This document shows, one piece after another, positions 25,273 through 37,489 of a DNA stretch of 64,000 nt. The stretch comes from Welwitschia mirabilis (lineage: Eukaryota; Gnetophyta; Gnetopsida; Welwitschiales). The stretch's first letter is position 1. Every line of letters starts with the position of its first letter. The position numbers were made by a program, and so were the translations under genes. Where the stretch lies: NCBI GenBank assembly GCA_051453625.1, contig JBOZIK010000001.1, positions 202,090,122-202,154,121 on the forward strand, read 5' to 3'. The notes under the pieces are model-generated. The model worked only from the letters and a program-made list of their open reading frames with translations. It ran no database searches and was not told the origin of the DNA.

Positions 25273-27194
25273 TGACAAGACTATAAATTAACTAAAAATG
25301 CTATAAAAGAGAGAATTATTTTTATCACAAGACCTATAAAAAGGTAAATTTACATAAAAATATGCTAAATAAAGAATAAAAATTGCATAACCATGTGGAT
25401 AGGATTAATCATTAATAATTCATATGAAGTTTTATTTTTAGGCTTATAACTAAAATGAAAGATTTTCCTTTACATCAAAATAAATTTCTTGTTAAGAATG
25501 ATTATTTCTAAGAAATGGTATTTAAATAACTTCTATACTATTAATAGTGTTTACCAACAATTGGAATAAACATAGATAAAGGAATAAGGAAAATCATGAT
25601 TAGATTTTTGCATCACCTATTTCTAACTAATATGTTAACTTAATATTAACCTAATGAATGGTAATATTATGAGAATTAAATAATAACATGCAATTACATG
25701 TTAAGAATACAAGATTTTTTTTGAATAACTAAACTTATATTACATTCACATTTATGAAAACAAAGAAATAAAATATTATCCTATAACAATAGTAGGTATA
25801 GCATGTTGGAAGTCACTTTATATCCTTTCTTCGTGTTCTTCTCCTTAAAAACTCTTTCAAGATCTACTATTAGAGCTAAAAAGATCCCTAAAAGAATATG
25901 ATAGTGTATCTTAAAAATAACTTAAGCATGTTTTAACCAGTAAGGACTTTCCTTTATAGTTTATTACATTAGTCATGCAACAAAAATAATTAATAAAATT
26001 TAGTCTAAGAAAAAATCAAAATAAATCTAATTCCATTATTAAATAAAAAATAGAGGGATTTTTTAAAAGAAAAAGAGAATTTAATGTGACCATCCTTATT
26101 ACCCTTACATCTTTCTCTTGACTTGATAATGAAATCTAAGTAGATCCTACCACTATGCCTCTGGCCTTTACCTAATTTACCCTTGATTACTAAGGTATAC
26201 ATGGGAATCTAAACCTCAAGTGTTTAGGATGTTTTCTCTTAATAGAGATACAACTTTTAAATGCTATGAAAGAGAAAATTATTTTTACCAAAAGACCTAT
26301 AGAAAAGTAAATTTTCATAAAAATATGCTAAAAGAATAAAAATTACATAATCATGTGCATACGCTTAATCATTATTTACTCATATTAAGGTTTATTTTTT
26401 AGGATTATAACTAAAATGAAAGGTTTTCCTTTGCATCAAAATACATTTCTTGTTAAGAATGATTATTTTTGACAAATAGTATTATAACAACTTCTACACT
26501 ATTAATAGTATTTATTATTGATGAGAATAAACATAGATAAAGGAATAAGAAAGATCATGACTTAATTTCTGCTTCACCTATTTCTAACTAATATATTATC
26601 TTAATATTAACTCTAGCAAATATCAATATTAAGAGCATGAAATAATAACATGCAATCACATGTGCAAGAATATAAGATTCTTTTAGAATAATTAAGCTTG
26701 TATTACATTCACTTTTATCTAAGCATAAAATAAAATATTACCCTATAAGAGTAGTAGGTATAATAATTTGAAAGTCACTTTATAATTCTTTCTTTATGTT
26801 CTTCTCCTTAAAAACTTTTTTAAGATTTACCTTTAGAGCTAAAAAGATCCCTTCATCATCCTCAAGATTCATATTTATCTACAACAATAATAGCTATTTG
26901 TTATTATTTTTTAACACCACCTATTCTAAACTTCTTAATAAATTTCTATCTATTAATTTATGTTCTCACTTCTTCATGTTATCTATTAAGTTGTTATAAT
27001 CATCTTCTTTTTTTTAGTGGTTCCTCTCATTCCTTATGATGTTCATGTTATTTCTCTAAGGAAAGTTTAGCAACATATAACAATAATAATAACAATACCA
27101 ATTAAATTAGGTTATATGATACTAAATATTTATCAATTTATTATTTATTAATAACAATATTATAATATTTACAAAGAAGATTTTTGACCTATTA
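25273..27194 (-). repeat. E3 3' LTR, partly duplicated and interrupted
   Basis: Compared with the single 966-bp 5' LTR (56084-57049), this end holds two overlapping pieces. Piece a, 25273-25893, covers the plus-strand first 620 bp. Piece b, about 26256-27194, covers nearly the whole LTR except its first 30 bp or so. About 360 bp of unrelated sequence (25894-26255) lies between them. The outer ends match the 5' LTR ends (TGACAAG against TGAGAAG; GACCTATTA against GACTTATCA). The frames at 26005-26202 and 26796-26999 are not gene-like. Confidence 0.85.
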
Positions 27195-27213
27195 ATTTCT
27201 CCCATACCCATAC
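27195..27213 (-). other. E3 polypurine tract
   Basis: The minus strand reads TATGGGTATGGGAGAAAT directly before the 3' LTR start (TAATAGGTC, decayed from TGATAGGTC). This is the expected position and composition for the plus-strand primer. Confidence 0.6.
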
Positions 27214-27399
27214 TTTTGTTAGTTCTTGAATAAAATAAACTTTCATGTACATAATTAAAAATTTAGAAATCAAATTTTAAATAACTCTGTTTATCTTTCT
27301 TTTTTATTTTTAACTAGTTTAGTTTCTTGTGTATCTTGTTATTTCTTATGTTATTCCAACTATCTCATAGTTCCTATTCATTCCCTTAGAAGGGCAAGA

Positions 27400-29600
27400 T
27401 CATATAAATTCAAATTTTAGTATTTAGATGGAGTCATTTCAAGAGGTTCTTCTTTAGATTGATTTTAATTTTTTATAGTTAGAAGCTTCTTTAATTGATA
27501 AGGTTTAGAGGAAGTGGTTTTTTTGTATTTTAGTTAATCTTGAGGAATTTCTAAAAGGTTTGTACATATACCTTTGCTTTATTCCATCTTGGAAAAAATA
27601 TTTGCAAAGGTTCCTCTCAATGTTCTCATGTAATTCAAGAGTTTTTCTTCTCAATCCTTTAAGAGATTTATATCTTATTTAGTAATTATGAAAATATAAG
27701 TATCCTTATTTATTTCTTCACACAAATGAAGAAGCTTATTTTTTCCTTCTTAATATTATCCTTTATTAGCCTCAGCCTTAGCATTATCTATTTCATTTTA
27801 GGCTTGGTTAGGAACTTAAATTAATTGTTCACATCCTTCTTTTATTTTTTGTACTATCTGATTAATGATTCTCTTAAAATCATCAAAATAATCATAAAGT
27901 TCTTGAGCATAGACATGCATGCTTCTTGGAACCTATAATTCCTCATTATTAAATCCTATTCTATTTTCTAATCTAACTTCTAATAACTTATTTCATAAAG
28001 AACCCTATTGTTTTTCCTTTTAATTTTTTAATTAAATCTAATTAAATAGTAAGAATTAAAATTTCTTTAATGGAATAAATAATGTAATGGCTAACTATCA
28101 TAGCATCTACTTATGATGTTTGTGGAAAATAAGGTTGTTATAGTTCTTATAAACTCTTTGTCATTTCATGATGAATGACTTTAGTAAAATTTTATTCATA
28201 TCTCTTTCTCTTGTGTCACCATCCATTCCTAATTAACTTGGGATTTCTCTATACCTTTCTTTATGTTTGTTTATAATTATCGTTATCTTTCTATATTCTT
28301 GTATATTTTTTATGCATCCCCTTCAAGTTCACACAAATTTTCTATGAGTACTTTGTTATCATAATGTTTGACATAAGTCATACTTTTCATTAGGTCTATT
28401 AAGGGATCTTCTTTATTAGCAGATGATAGTTGAATTTTCTCTCTCTTGTATTAGCTTCCATTCTAATTCTTTAATTTTGGCCTAAGAACCTTATAGAGAG
28501 AATTCATCTTCCTTGAAGAAGTGAATGAGATACTAACTTATTTTATAATTGCTGCCTCTCCTCCATTCCCTTATTGTATTCCTCTTACCAAAAATACACC
28601 TTGTCTTTATAAGGTTTATTTTTTATTTTTAAAAGTTTAACTTTCTCTCTAAAAATAGAAATTTCTTTTTAAGTTTAAATTTTCTTCAAAATGAGAGTCA
28701 TTAAATAATTTATCATAAAACACAAATAGTCAAACTTATCATCTTTTAGCATTTTAATAAAATCATCAGTCCCTTTTTGGAATCCAAGTTATTACAAATA
28801 AAACAAGCTTATAAGGCTTCTTGATAGTTCTAGGAGTTATGTTTTCTACTAGAATGTTGATTAACTAGAAGAAGGGATTTCTTCTATACTAGTAAAACTT
28901 AATGGCACTAAAGTTCTTACTCAATAAATGGTAGAAATGAAGAGTTTCATGTTATTCTTATTTTTAGGAAAAACATTTAAGACGTTTTTAATAAGAAAAT
29001 TATTCTAACTAAGGAAGAAAACCCTAAATTAACTTTTATATTCTAGAGATTAATTTACAAAAATACTAGAAAATAGTGATCTTTCTACTTAAAGGATATA
29101 AAATAGCATATATCAAATAGATCCTAAGAATACTCATTTCTTCCTATTTGTCAATTATTTGGATCAATTTAATGAAACTTTGCTTTAGATAACAAAGGAT
29201 TTAGGGTCCTTTTCTTATCAATATCCACTTATCCATCTTTATCTATAATGCTACATAAATGTTTCATGCCAAGTTTTATATCCTCTTTTCTATGAGTTTC
29301 TAATAAAAATCTTTTATTTCATGGTAATCCCAGAATATTCCTTATATCATTCATTAAAAATTATAAATTTATATTGTTAACTGTTATATACAGTATTGCT
29401 TATTCCTCTTAGAAAGACATATATCTATAAAATGCACAAACATTTTCATTACTGTACTTTTCTTTAAAAAATTTCAATCACTCCCACCAATTTAGTTCAA
29501 TAATTCTTTATTTAAGCTTTGTAAAACTAGGACCATTAAGAGGTTTTACAAATTACTAATTATTCCAAAACTAACATTCATCTACATGATCTTCTAAAAA
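27400..29600 (-). pseudogene. E3 env-like / plant transposon protein (PF20167-like) relic with coiled-coil tail
   Basis: A long minus-strand coding relic sits between the post-pol block and the 3' LTR. Its N-terminal part (about 29,590-29,220) keeps the family pattern: an L-x-W-W-E segment, then NVCAFYRYMS (family 'LV-EFY-NM') and, 30 residues on, NDIRNILGLP (family 'VRG---F----IN--LG-P'). After further frames the C-terminal part (about 27,960-27,420) is strongly coiled-coil-like, rich in Glu, Lys, Asn and Gln, e.g. KEGCEQLI and NEIDNAKAEANK. Stops are mostly decayed Gln or Trp codons. The same type of ORF is seen in E2 and in the copia element. Its biochemical role is unknown; homology to viral envelope proteins is not established. 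Confidence 0.6.
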
Positions 29601-29889
29601 TGAACATGAAGAGATGGGGTATCTTACCTAAGAAAAATACTACTAAAGAATCTTCCATGAGGTTTCACTAAATGAGAGATATGGTGGAGTTATTAGAATG
29701 ATAAAGTTAAAATTTATAAAAGAGAGCAAGATTTGAAATAAACAAATTATGTGGTGTGAGATTATTTTTATATATTTTTTAATTACAAAGTGTATGTGTT
29801 AAAAATCTAATTTACTACATCCACTATCAAAGTCAAGATGATCAAAAGAAGGTTTATTGAAACATCATATAAAATAATTTTTACCAACT

Positions 29890-30620
29890 TATTACTTGAA
29901 CAAAGTTTGAAGAGAGTCTTTGAAAAACTAGTAGGTATTTAAAAGGAGTCTTTGAACTTCCATCCTAAAAATTTTATTACTAGTAATTATTTAAAAGAGA
30001 TCTTCAAGTAATAACTAATCACTTAAAAGGACCATAAATAATGGCTAAGCTTAAAGAAGGTCTTCACAAAACCTTTTCTTATTAGAAGGAGGGTCTTTAA
30101 GAAGCTATTTTAAAAATTTATTAGGATAGTAGACATTAATTAACTTTAATTCCTTTTATTTTTTAAATAATCTACAAATTCAAATGGGTGAGATCACTAC
30201 TAAAAGAGCATTTGATGAGTTTTATATATTGTATTACATCAATAAAAAATGATTCTGAAAGGGAAACTTATACGAAAATAAAAGGAATAGAAAACAAAGT
30301 GATGAAACAAGAAGGAAAAGATTAAAAATTTATTTCTTTATTCTATCTTGTTCATCTATAGGTGGATCTCAAAGAAGATCTTTAAATAATTACTTATTAT
30401 TCAAAGGAGTCTTAGAGATCTCATTCACAACAAAAATGGAAAAAATAAAGAATTAGAGAATGATTTATTTCCAAGAAAAACATTAAAGGGTTTGAGTTAC
30501 TTATCAAAGGGGTCTTTGATAGGTGATACGTACTTCTTCAACACATTAGAAAAGATTGATTTAAATGCCCTTTTCAAAATTACCAAATAGGTCTTTCAAA
30601 TTACCACTATTAGCTACAGT
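29890..30620. repeat. Degenerate minisatellite with AAAGGGGTCTTTGA core
   Basis: The plus strand repeats a core close to AAAGG(A/G)GTCTTTGAA at about 29,905, 29,945, 29,997, 30,055, 30,088, 30,370, 30,400, 30,505 and 30,592. Several copies are preceded by an ACTAGTAATTATTTA-like phrase, which suggests an original unit near 50-60 bp. It lies in the spacer of E3 between the env-like relic and pol. Confidence 0.6.
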
Positions 30621-32011
30621 AGACATAGTATAAGAAATATTCTACAATTATTTAGTTTAAATTAGTTAGATATAAAAGAACTTGATCTCAGATTGCATGT
30701 ATTATATAGATTTATTTAAACAAGAAATAAGTTAGAAAATTAGGTGTACTATATTTTACTAAGTCTATAATTAAACACTATCTTATTTTATAACTTTTGT
30801 CATATTTATATTTTATAATTCTTTAGTTATTTCTAGCATTAAGCCTCATTATTTGTACTTATTCTTCTTTGAAGTTTGAACAAAAGATGGCCTCTAACTT
30901 CCAAAATCTATCAACCCCTTCTGTTACTCCTTTCCCTTAGTTAAGAAATCCAAATTTTGTCTTTTTAATTTAGGTTATACTCAACTATAGATGAAAATCA
31001 TTAGCTTAGTGGAAACATCCCTTCAAATCTCTATTCATAATGTTTATACTCCTAATCTCCCTCTTATAATGTAGTTTTTGAAGTAATTTTTTGTTAGGTA
31101 AAATATTTCATGAAAATGGTAGGAATTAATTTAGTCATGAGGAATTCCTCCTTTCTATGATCTTATATTCCATAATTTAGCAACTTAATACATGAGGATT
31201 TAGGCTACTGAGATGAGTTTTATCCTAACTAATAAAATGAATAGATATGTTATATATCTAGGGTGATTTCCGTGTTAAATACAAGAGTTGGAGTAAAGGA
31301 TTTAATAAATTAAAGGTATTATCCTAATCCTAAATCTTTTAGGACTCTATTTTGATGAAGGTTATTTGAGGTGATGGATTTCCTGAGATGATTTATTCTA
31401 TCAAAACTTCTAGGATTTCCATACTGGAAAGATAAGAGTCCTAACTAACTTCTTTCACCATCTACATTTACTCCCACTAGTAGAAACTTCTATCTAGTGG
31501 AGGTCTAGGAGGAAGAATAAGTTTAATAAATGGTTCTACTAAGGCTTCTAGGATTTTAGTTTTAGCTAGGTTTCAATTAAATCATCTTTATTGCTTTTTA
31601 TTCCTTTCCTTTTTTATTTTTCTTGAAATAGTACCTACAACACTTTATTTTTAAATGTAAATATTGCTACTTTTGATGGACTTGAGTAAAGATATTTTAT
31701 TAACAAATATTAGTTATTTTTTGCTTTAGTACTTATTTTTATTCTTTTCAAGATATAAAAGCTATTTGTATATCATCTTATTTTTCCTCTTTATAATTTA
31801 TTACTTTAGACTAAATAGCAGAAAGATGAATTTATTTAAATATCCCAAATGTTAAAACAAAACAATAGTACTTATGTAAAATTTTAAATATTTGAGGTTT
31901 ACTTGGTTTGAAGAAAATATTGATAACTAACCATTCCTTAAATAATACTTGAGGAATGATATTATATTTATAATTTCAAACCAAAGTTCCTTTATAAGTG
32001 TTTAACAAACA
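30621..32011. other. E3 spacer, origin unclear
   Basis: No confident relic. On the plus strand, opposite to E3, a frame starting at 30,888 reads MASNFQNLSTPSVTPFP and continues with scattered stops to about 31,640. It has the look of decayed coding sequence but matches no family I know. It may be a small insertion or chance. Confidence 0.35.
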
Positions 32012-32180
32012 CTTGTAATGAGAAGAGTGCAACCATCACCATAGGGATGAGGACCCACAGAGTTATATACCCTGATCATGATCTACTGATTCCTTATTGG
32101 AGTTCTTATAGCTACCTTATTACACTATCAGAGGTTTATCTTGGAGATATTTACCATAGTGTACTTATGATAGGACATTA
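32012..32180 (-). other. Conserved post-pol block, E3 copy
   Basis: Plus-strand words GAGTGCAACCATCACCATAGG, GGAGTTCTTATAGCTACC, TTACACTATCAGAGG and GTGTACTTATGATAGGACAT align in order with 16612-16775 and 61083-61245. The plus-strand 76-codon frame at 32047-32277 overlaps it and is a shadow of this conservation. Confidence 0.72.
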
Positions 32181-32439
32181 CAAAATATTATTATTAGTTT
32201 TTAATATAATTATACAAGTACTCTTATTTCTTTCAATCATTTATTTTTTCTTATTTCTTTATCTTATTCCTTTCTAAAGTCCTACACATTCCTTAGATGA
32301 AAATTCCACCTACCATTACAAAGTTTCATAACTTAAAGAAAATTCATTTTTCTTTTTTAAAGAACAAGCATTATTACAGAATAATTTTTTTAAATTTGAA
32401 TGTAATTATGAATTATGGTAAAAATTAAATGAGCAGAGT

Positions 32440-32735
32440 CCTTTTCACCCTATAAGGTTATCACATTGTGTTTAAAAGTGATATTTCCTTAGTATAATTT
32501 TTGCTTCTATGGCCATTTAATTTTTATGTCTCATTCATTTCATTATTAAATACTTTTATTACTCTATTTCATAAAATTTTAATTAATGTATATGATCCAG
32601 TCTATGTTTGAGTATATTTTTATTTAAAGATATATATTTAAGATAAAAAATCAATACTTTGTTCTTAATTTAAAATTATTTTTCTTGATGTTATGATCAT
32701 GATAAGTCTTTACTTATTCTTGGATTAATTTCTTC
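32440..32735 (-). pseudogene. E3 integrase C-terminus (beyond the copia insertion)
   Basis: Directly left of the copia target duplication the minus strand continues the integrase with HDHNI(K/R), then a segment equivalent to 'VLLF-S-LKLFPGKLKSRW-GP'. Next come a TGSYTLIKIL piece (family 'TGPYTV-KV') and NETxKLNGHR near 32,510 (family 'E-FKVNGHRLK'). This is the missing end of the frame that stops at 42,162 on the other side of the insertion. Confidence 0.75.
32731..32735. other. Target site duplication of the copia element, left copy
   Basis: TCTTC before the left LTR; the partner TCTTT lies at 42162-42166. The one difference is a C-to-T change, the commonest change in this window. Confidence 0.75.
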
Positions 32736-34233
32736 TAAGAATTTTTGAACTCAAAGAAAAGGGCTAAATGAGTTCTACTAAATAAAAATTTTTACCAGTA
32801 ATAAATCAATAATAATATAATGAATATATTATAAGATAATATGGTTTTTGACTTGGGCACATTCACATAGAGAAAATATATTCCTCTCACATCTCTAGAT
32901 ATTCTTAAACTATAAATAATAGTGATCTTAAAGTATCACCAATATTATAACAACAATGAGAGTATCCTTGTAAGGTAGCACTCTCTTTCCCTCAAGGAGA
33001 TCGAAAACACAATACTAAAAATGTGCACATAGGCATAACCATAATGTGAGATGCTCCTTATAAGGGAGCATCCTCTTCCTCTTTGGAAAATACAAATAAT
33101 ACAATGACATAAGTATTTACAAGCACTTATAAAAAACACTCTACAAGGGTTACCTTATAATATGAAATCCTAGCAAGGGTTATAAGAATGGACTGTATAA
33201 GAATATTTAAGAATAAGATAGTCTAATAATGTAAGTTCCAATAAATAAACTACAAAAACAAGCCTGAATGATGTTCTTTAATGAAGAGCTAGAGTTCCTT
33301 GTTGTTGTCATCATCATGAGTGTTAAAGAATGATACAACTATGTAGGATCCAAAGAACAAATGATGTAGTCACTAAAAGTCCCTTGAAAGTAATGGCTTG
33401 TTCCTTCATAAGTAGTTTCAATCACCTATGTGTTCTTCATTATGTGTTAGATTTATTCATTATATGCATTATATTCATTATATTTATTTCATCATATTGT
33501 ACCTTTATACATTTTAAGATAATTTAGCTATTTGACCTTGGATCGTAGCCATGTCAACTTTATAGCCATCATGCAATGAATAAAAATGGCTAGGCATCAA
33601 GTGCACATCCTCTTTTTAATTTTACATGAACCTTCATCAAATACATCTTTAAAAATGTAGACATTTACTAATAGTCATATGTCTTCCTACTAGTAGACAT
33701 CTTTAGTTAAAGATCCTAAAACTTAATGAAATTTTGACTGTATTATGTATAATTCTTTGTGATAATGAATTTCTAATGTAAAACTTGATAGCTACCATAG
33801 AAATTAAGATATTCTTCAAAGTACAAATTAATCCTAATACATATTCTAGTTTAGCATAGGCATCTTCAAACATGTAGACATAGTTTGTCTTTATCACTTC
33901 CATCTTTTAGTATAATTATCTTTATTAAGATAGTTGTCTTTGACCTATGATTTAAAACCTGGTATATCATATATGTCTTTAAAATGTAGGTACCATCACC
34001 ATAGATATCTTTTAATTGTAGATGTCTTTTTCATAAATGTATTTAATTCTCTAGATTTATTTAATCAAATGATTACATATTTCAATTCTAAGCTAAGATT
34101 TTCATGAGGTATCATCTTGAAGATCTAATATTAAATTATGCTATTCATGATCTAATTTTATTTACATTAACTTGTCTACATAATGGCATAAAATATTTTA
34201 CAAGTGAAATCATCAAAACTAGATTTACCAATA
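32736..34233 (-). repeat. Copia 3' LTR
   Basis: Direct repeat of 40650-42161. The minus strand begins TATTGGTAAATCTAG (partner TGTTGGTAAATCTAG). The open frames 32945-33139 and 40860-41054 are homologous LTR segments, not genes. The LTR carries several AGATGTCT/AGACATCT octamers (see findings). Confidence 0.92.
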
Positions 34234-34253
34234 ATCTCCCCCTTTTTGATGAT
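34234..34253 (-). other. Copia polypurine tract
   Basis: The minus strand reads ATCATCAAAAAGGGGGAGAT, ending exactly at the 3' LTR start. This is the conserved Sirevirus plus-strand primer sequence and is strikingly intact in this decayed element. Confidence 0.9.
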
Positions 34254-34989
34254 ATCTAAAACTTGGCAAATCTCATTAGTGTAGTTACATTTAGTTTAAT
34301 AAATTGATATATTCATCTTCAAGATAGAAAAGCATATAATCATTTTTTGCAATAATATAAAAAATCATGATTTTAACAACTTGAATAAACATGTAGAGTA
34401 TAGAGTAAGAAAGATGGTATGCTAATAATAAAAATAGAGCATAGTATTTAAAAAGTGTGCCAATGATACATAATACTAAAGATCATCAAAATGTATCAAC
34501 AAAAGAATAACAACAATAATATGCGAATACCAATAGAAATGTAGATCATAATACTGTATGCCAAACATCAAGAGTGATCATTAATAAATAATTATATCAC
34601 TCAGGGATCTAATCCATCATCTCATAATTAAGTCCTCCATGCCCAAACAAGATGTCCATGCTATAACTGATTTTTCATCTAACTGGTTTACAACTAATTT
34701 ACCATTTTTTCTCCTTCTTTTTAGATAATAGATAAAAAAGAGCTAATTGCTAATGCAGAGTCTCTGGTATAATGTATTCTTATCATTATCATCATTTCTA
34801 TCATGGGTAGATGAGAAGTATATGGATGGTGGTGTGTGGTGCTTCCTAGAAGGCTATTGTGAAGTCTTACCAAGCTGTTTATAGTCCTGTCTCCTCATAC
34901 ATGAGTGTGTTTGAGAAGTGATGGACATGTAAAAAAATCTAGTAATGGTAGTCTTACTATTGAATAGTAGAGGAACAATGATAAGTAGT

Positions 34990-36240
34990 GGCACATAAAT
35001 AAGCTTAGTATAAGATGGTGATGGAAATGGCATGTGTGGTGGTGGTAGTGGAAATGGTACGCATAGTAGTGATGAGGAATAAGAAGATGATGATTGCTAT
35101 GTAGTGCAATGAATATGTAGCTTGAGATATGATCAATAAAAGATAAAAGAATAAATATCTAATCTCTTTAACACTATCTCCTACTACCTCTATGATGGAC
35201 TTAGAGCCTATTAATTCTTCTGAACCTATGCCTCTATGTGGAAGCATGATGCTACTCTTAAACATTTGGCTTATCTCCTGATGACTTGTCTATTACTATT
35301 TCTGAGTCATAACATGTGCCTTATGCATCATAGATCCCTCTTCTTTTAATTCATCCTCTGAGTTTATCCATGTAAAAGTCCTCATGGATTCCCAACTCTC
35401 TAGCAGTACTTTGTCTTCACTAGCTATAGACCTATGCTTTTTCAACCTTAATAGATTATGACCAATTTTTTCAACCATTTTTACAATTACCTACAACCCT
35501 TTCTTGACAGATGATGAACTGTGTGTAGCTATGAAGTAAGATCTCTAAAATTGTGATGGCCTTCTGCTTATTCCCTCACTTAGTGATAATGGTACTTACC
35601 ATTCTTCACTGAGTTACATTAGATGTTTCTTTAGATGAATAAGATTTACCTATGGTACTGATATGCTAGCACTACTAATAATCAAGCTAATTAAACAAGA
35701 GTAATCTAGAGTCTAACCCTTGAAAAACAAATTAATGATGTCCATGCATAAGATAACTCCCGAATCTATATTTAAACTAATAAGTAAGTAGAACATAACA
35801 AAGGCTTACATGGGTTTATAGTAATTGTAACTACCAACTCTAACTAAAATATTATAAAACATAATTAAGCTAAGTATAGAAGCATTAGGATTTATGTATT
35901 TATGCTTTATATTTTCAAAAAAAAAAAAAAAAAATCTTAGAGTGTTCAAATAAAATATTATTCATAGTTCTCTATGATATACTTAAGATAGTAAAGTGAA
36001 AATTTCTTTAAATAAATGTACATATAGCTGAGGGATCTCAAAATCATTAACGCCAAGAATTGAATTTATAAAACTAAGAGTGAGATATAATGAAATACCT
36101 CTAACTTGTGTCTAAAAGTCCTTGTGCTGTTATTTATCTTATGAATGTTGATATAGAATTCTCTTGCTACTAGATCTGGTATACTCTAATCTAAGTAAAT
36201 AATCATGTCCCATCCAATTTAAGAGAAGTATTTCATAAGA
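34990..36240 (-). pseudogene. Copia env-like / plant transposon protein (PF20167-like) relic
   Basis: Post-pol relic on the element's strand. Near 36,145-36,175 it reads IPDLVAREFYINI (family 'LV-EFY-N'). After a frame change, TQVRGISLYLTLSFINSILG (36,050-36,115) matches the diagnostic 'VRG---F----IN-FLG' block. Near 35,780 FKYRFGSYLMHG resembles the 'FDFGSYIF-Q' segment of SIRE1-type env-like proteins. Further on, two open frames follow: 35296-35478, hydrophilic and Lys/Glu-rich, and 35005-35265, which includes a hydrophobic stretch FFYLLLIISQATYSLHYIAI that could be a membrane segment. Stops and frameshifts are frequent. Not proven to be an envelope protein. Confidence 0.65.
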
Positions 36241-36499
36241 TGAACTTTCTTTTGTTTTTAGAATTCAAGTATTCTTTCTACAATTATAAAGTTTTTTTAA
36301 TCCAAGTTTTGTATCTTCTTATAGCTACCTCGTAGTAAAATTAAGACTCATACTAAAATATTTATGGCTTTGTTACTTGTTCTTTTCCTCTAGAGGTACC
36401 AATAGATTTTATTCTAATCATTTTGAGATAAATATATGTAAAAAAGAATTAAAAATAATAAAATGTAAAGAAATAAGTAAAAATAAGCACTTGAAGAGA

Positions 36500-37000
36500 A
36501 AATAGCACCTATTCTTCCTCATTGTGAAGATATCTACTAAAATGAAGATGTCTTGATAGAAAAATCTAATAAAATAAATTTTAAAAAATGCTTTAAGAGG
36601 AATAACTATTGAGTTAAGACTTGAAAATGAGAGTTGGTGGCCTCTTTTAACAATAAAAAGGTCAAAACCCTAGGTTTTTATGCATTTTTATTTTTGCAAT
36701 AGTAGAAGAGAGACATCTACCTACTCAGAGACATCTAAAATGTGAAAAGTAGACATCTATGCCTTAAAAGATGTCTATTATTAAAATTTTTATAATACAT
36801 TTTCTATACTATAAATATGTATATGTAATGAAAGATGTCTATTTTAAAATATTAAAAAAATATACCTAATCTTCAAAAACATATAAAAACTCAAGTACAT
36901 CTACTATTAAGACATCTACAAATTTGAAGATGTCTACCATAAAAAATCCAAAAACTTTAAAGTATTCTACAACTAATGTTAAGATATCTATAATACTTTG
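36500..37000. repeat. Cluster of AGATGTCT / AGACATCT octamers, internal copy
   Basis: About ten exact or one-off copies, in both orientations, occur in 500 bases, e.g. near 36,527, 36,560, 36,711, 36,740, 36,760, 36,775, 36,830, 36,910 and 36,930. The same octamer is frequent in both copia LTRs (33,600-34,060 and 41,550-41,990). This suggests LTR-derived sequence was copied into the interior, or that the octamer is a functional site. Confidence 0.65.
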
Positions 37001-37129
37001 AAAAAGTAAAGTAACATGCATAGAATTTAACTTGTATAGCATCTAGCTATAATCTCAACTCATAAATAAAAATAGAGTGGATTTGATAGTTAAATAATAA
37101 TACCTGATAACTTACTTAATTGTGTAAGG

Positions 37130-37340
37130 CCCAATCCCCAAGTTACTACACAAATTTACATACCATTTACTACTTAGAGGTTTTGTGAATGCATTGGTAA
37201 GTTGATCATCCATATTGATATATTGCATTATCATGTTTTTGTATTGTATTGGATTCTGTAAGATATATATGGTAAGTCCATAAAATTATTCTGTATTACT
37301 TTAAGTTTAAATGCCCTAATGTGAACTACCTATTATATTG
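37130..37340 (-). pseudogene. Copia RNase H C-terminus
   Basis: At about 37,160-37,207 the minus strand reads DDQLTNAFTKPLSSKW, the copia hallmark '(E/D)DQLADIFTKPL'. Just before it, degraded 'NP--H-R-KHI-I--HF-R' sequence is discernible. Only about the last 60 residues of RNase H remain. The preceding RT and most of RNase H (about 1 kb) are absent between here and the integrase end near 37,490. Confidence 0.82.
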
Positions 37341-37489
37341 CTGATACAGTGACTTCTTTTTAGTTTGATCATGCTTGAAGGATTTTCTTTATTGATATCT
37401 TCTTCATATTTCTTCTCATTACTATCTAATTAGACTTAAAGATTGCTATATAGTTGATTAATCTACATAGAAATATAATCATCTTATAC

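Noticed and set aside
32047-32277. 76-codon plus-strand frame
   Set aside because: Overlaps the conserved post-pol block of E3; the frame is not open in the E2 or E4 copies and is on the wrong strand.
32945-33139. Conserved-looking 64-codon frame with a homologue at 40860-41054
   Set aside because: The similarity is that of two LTR copies of the copia element; the frame contains no family motif.
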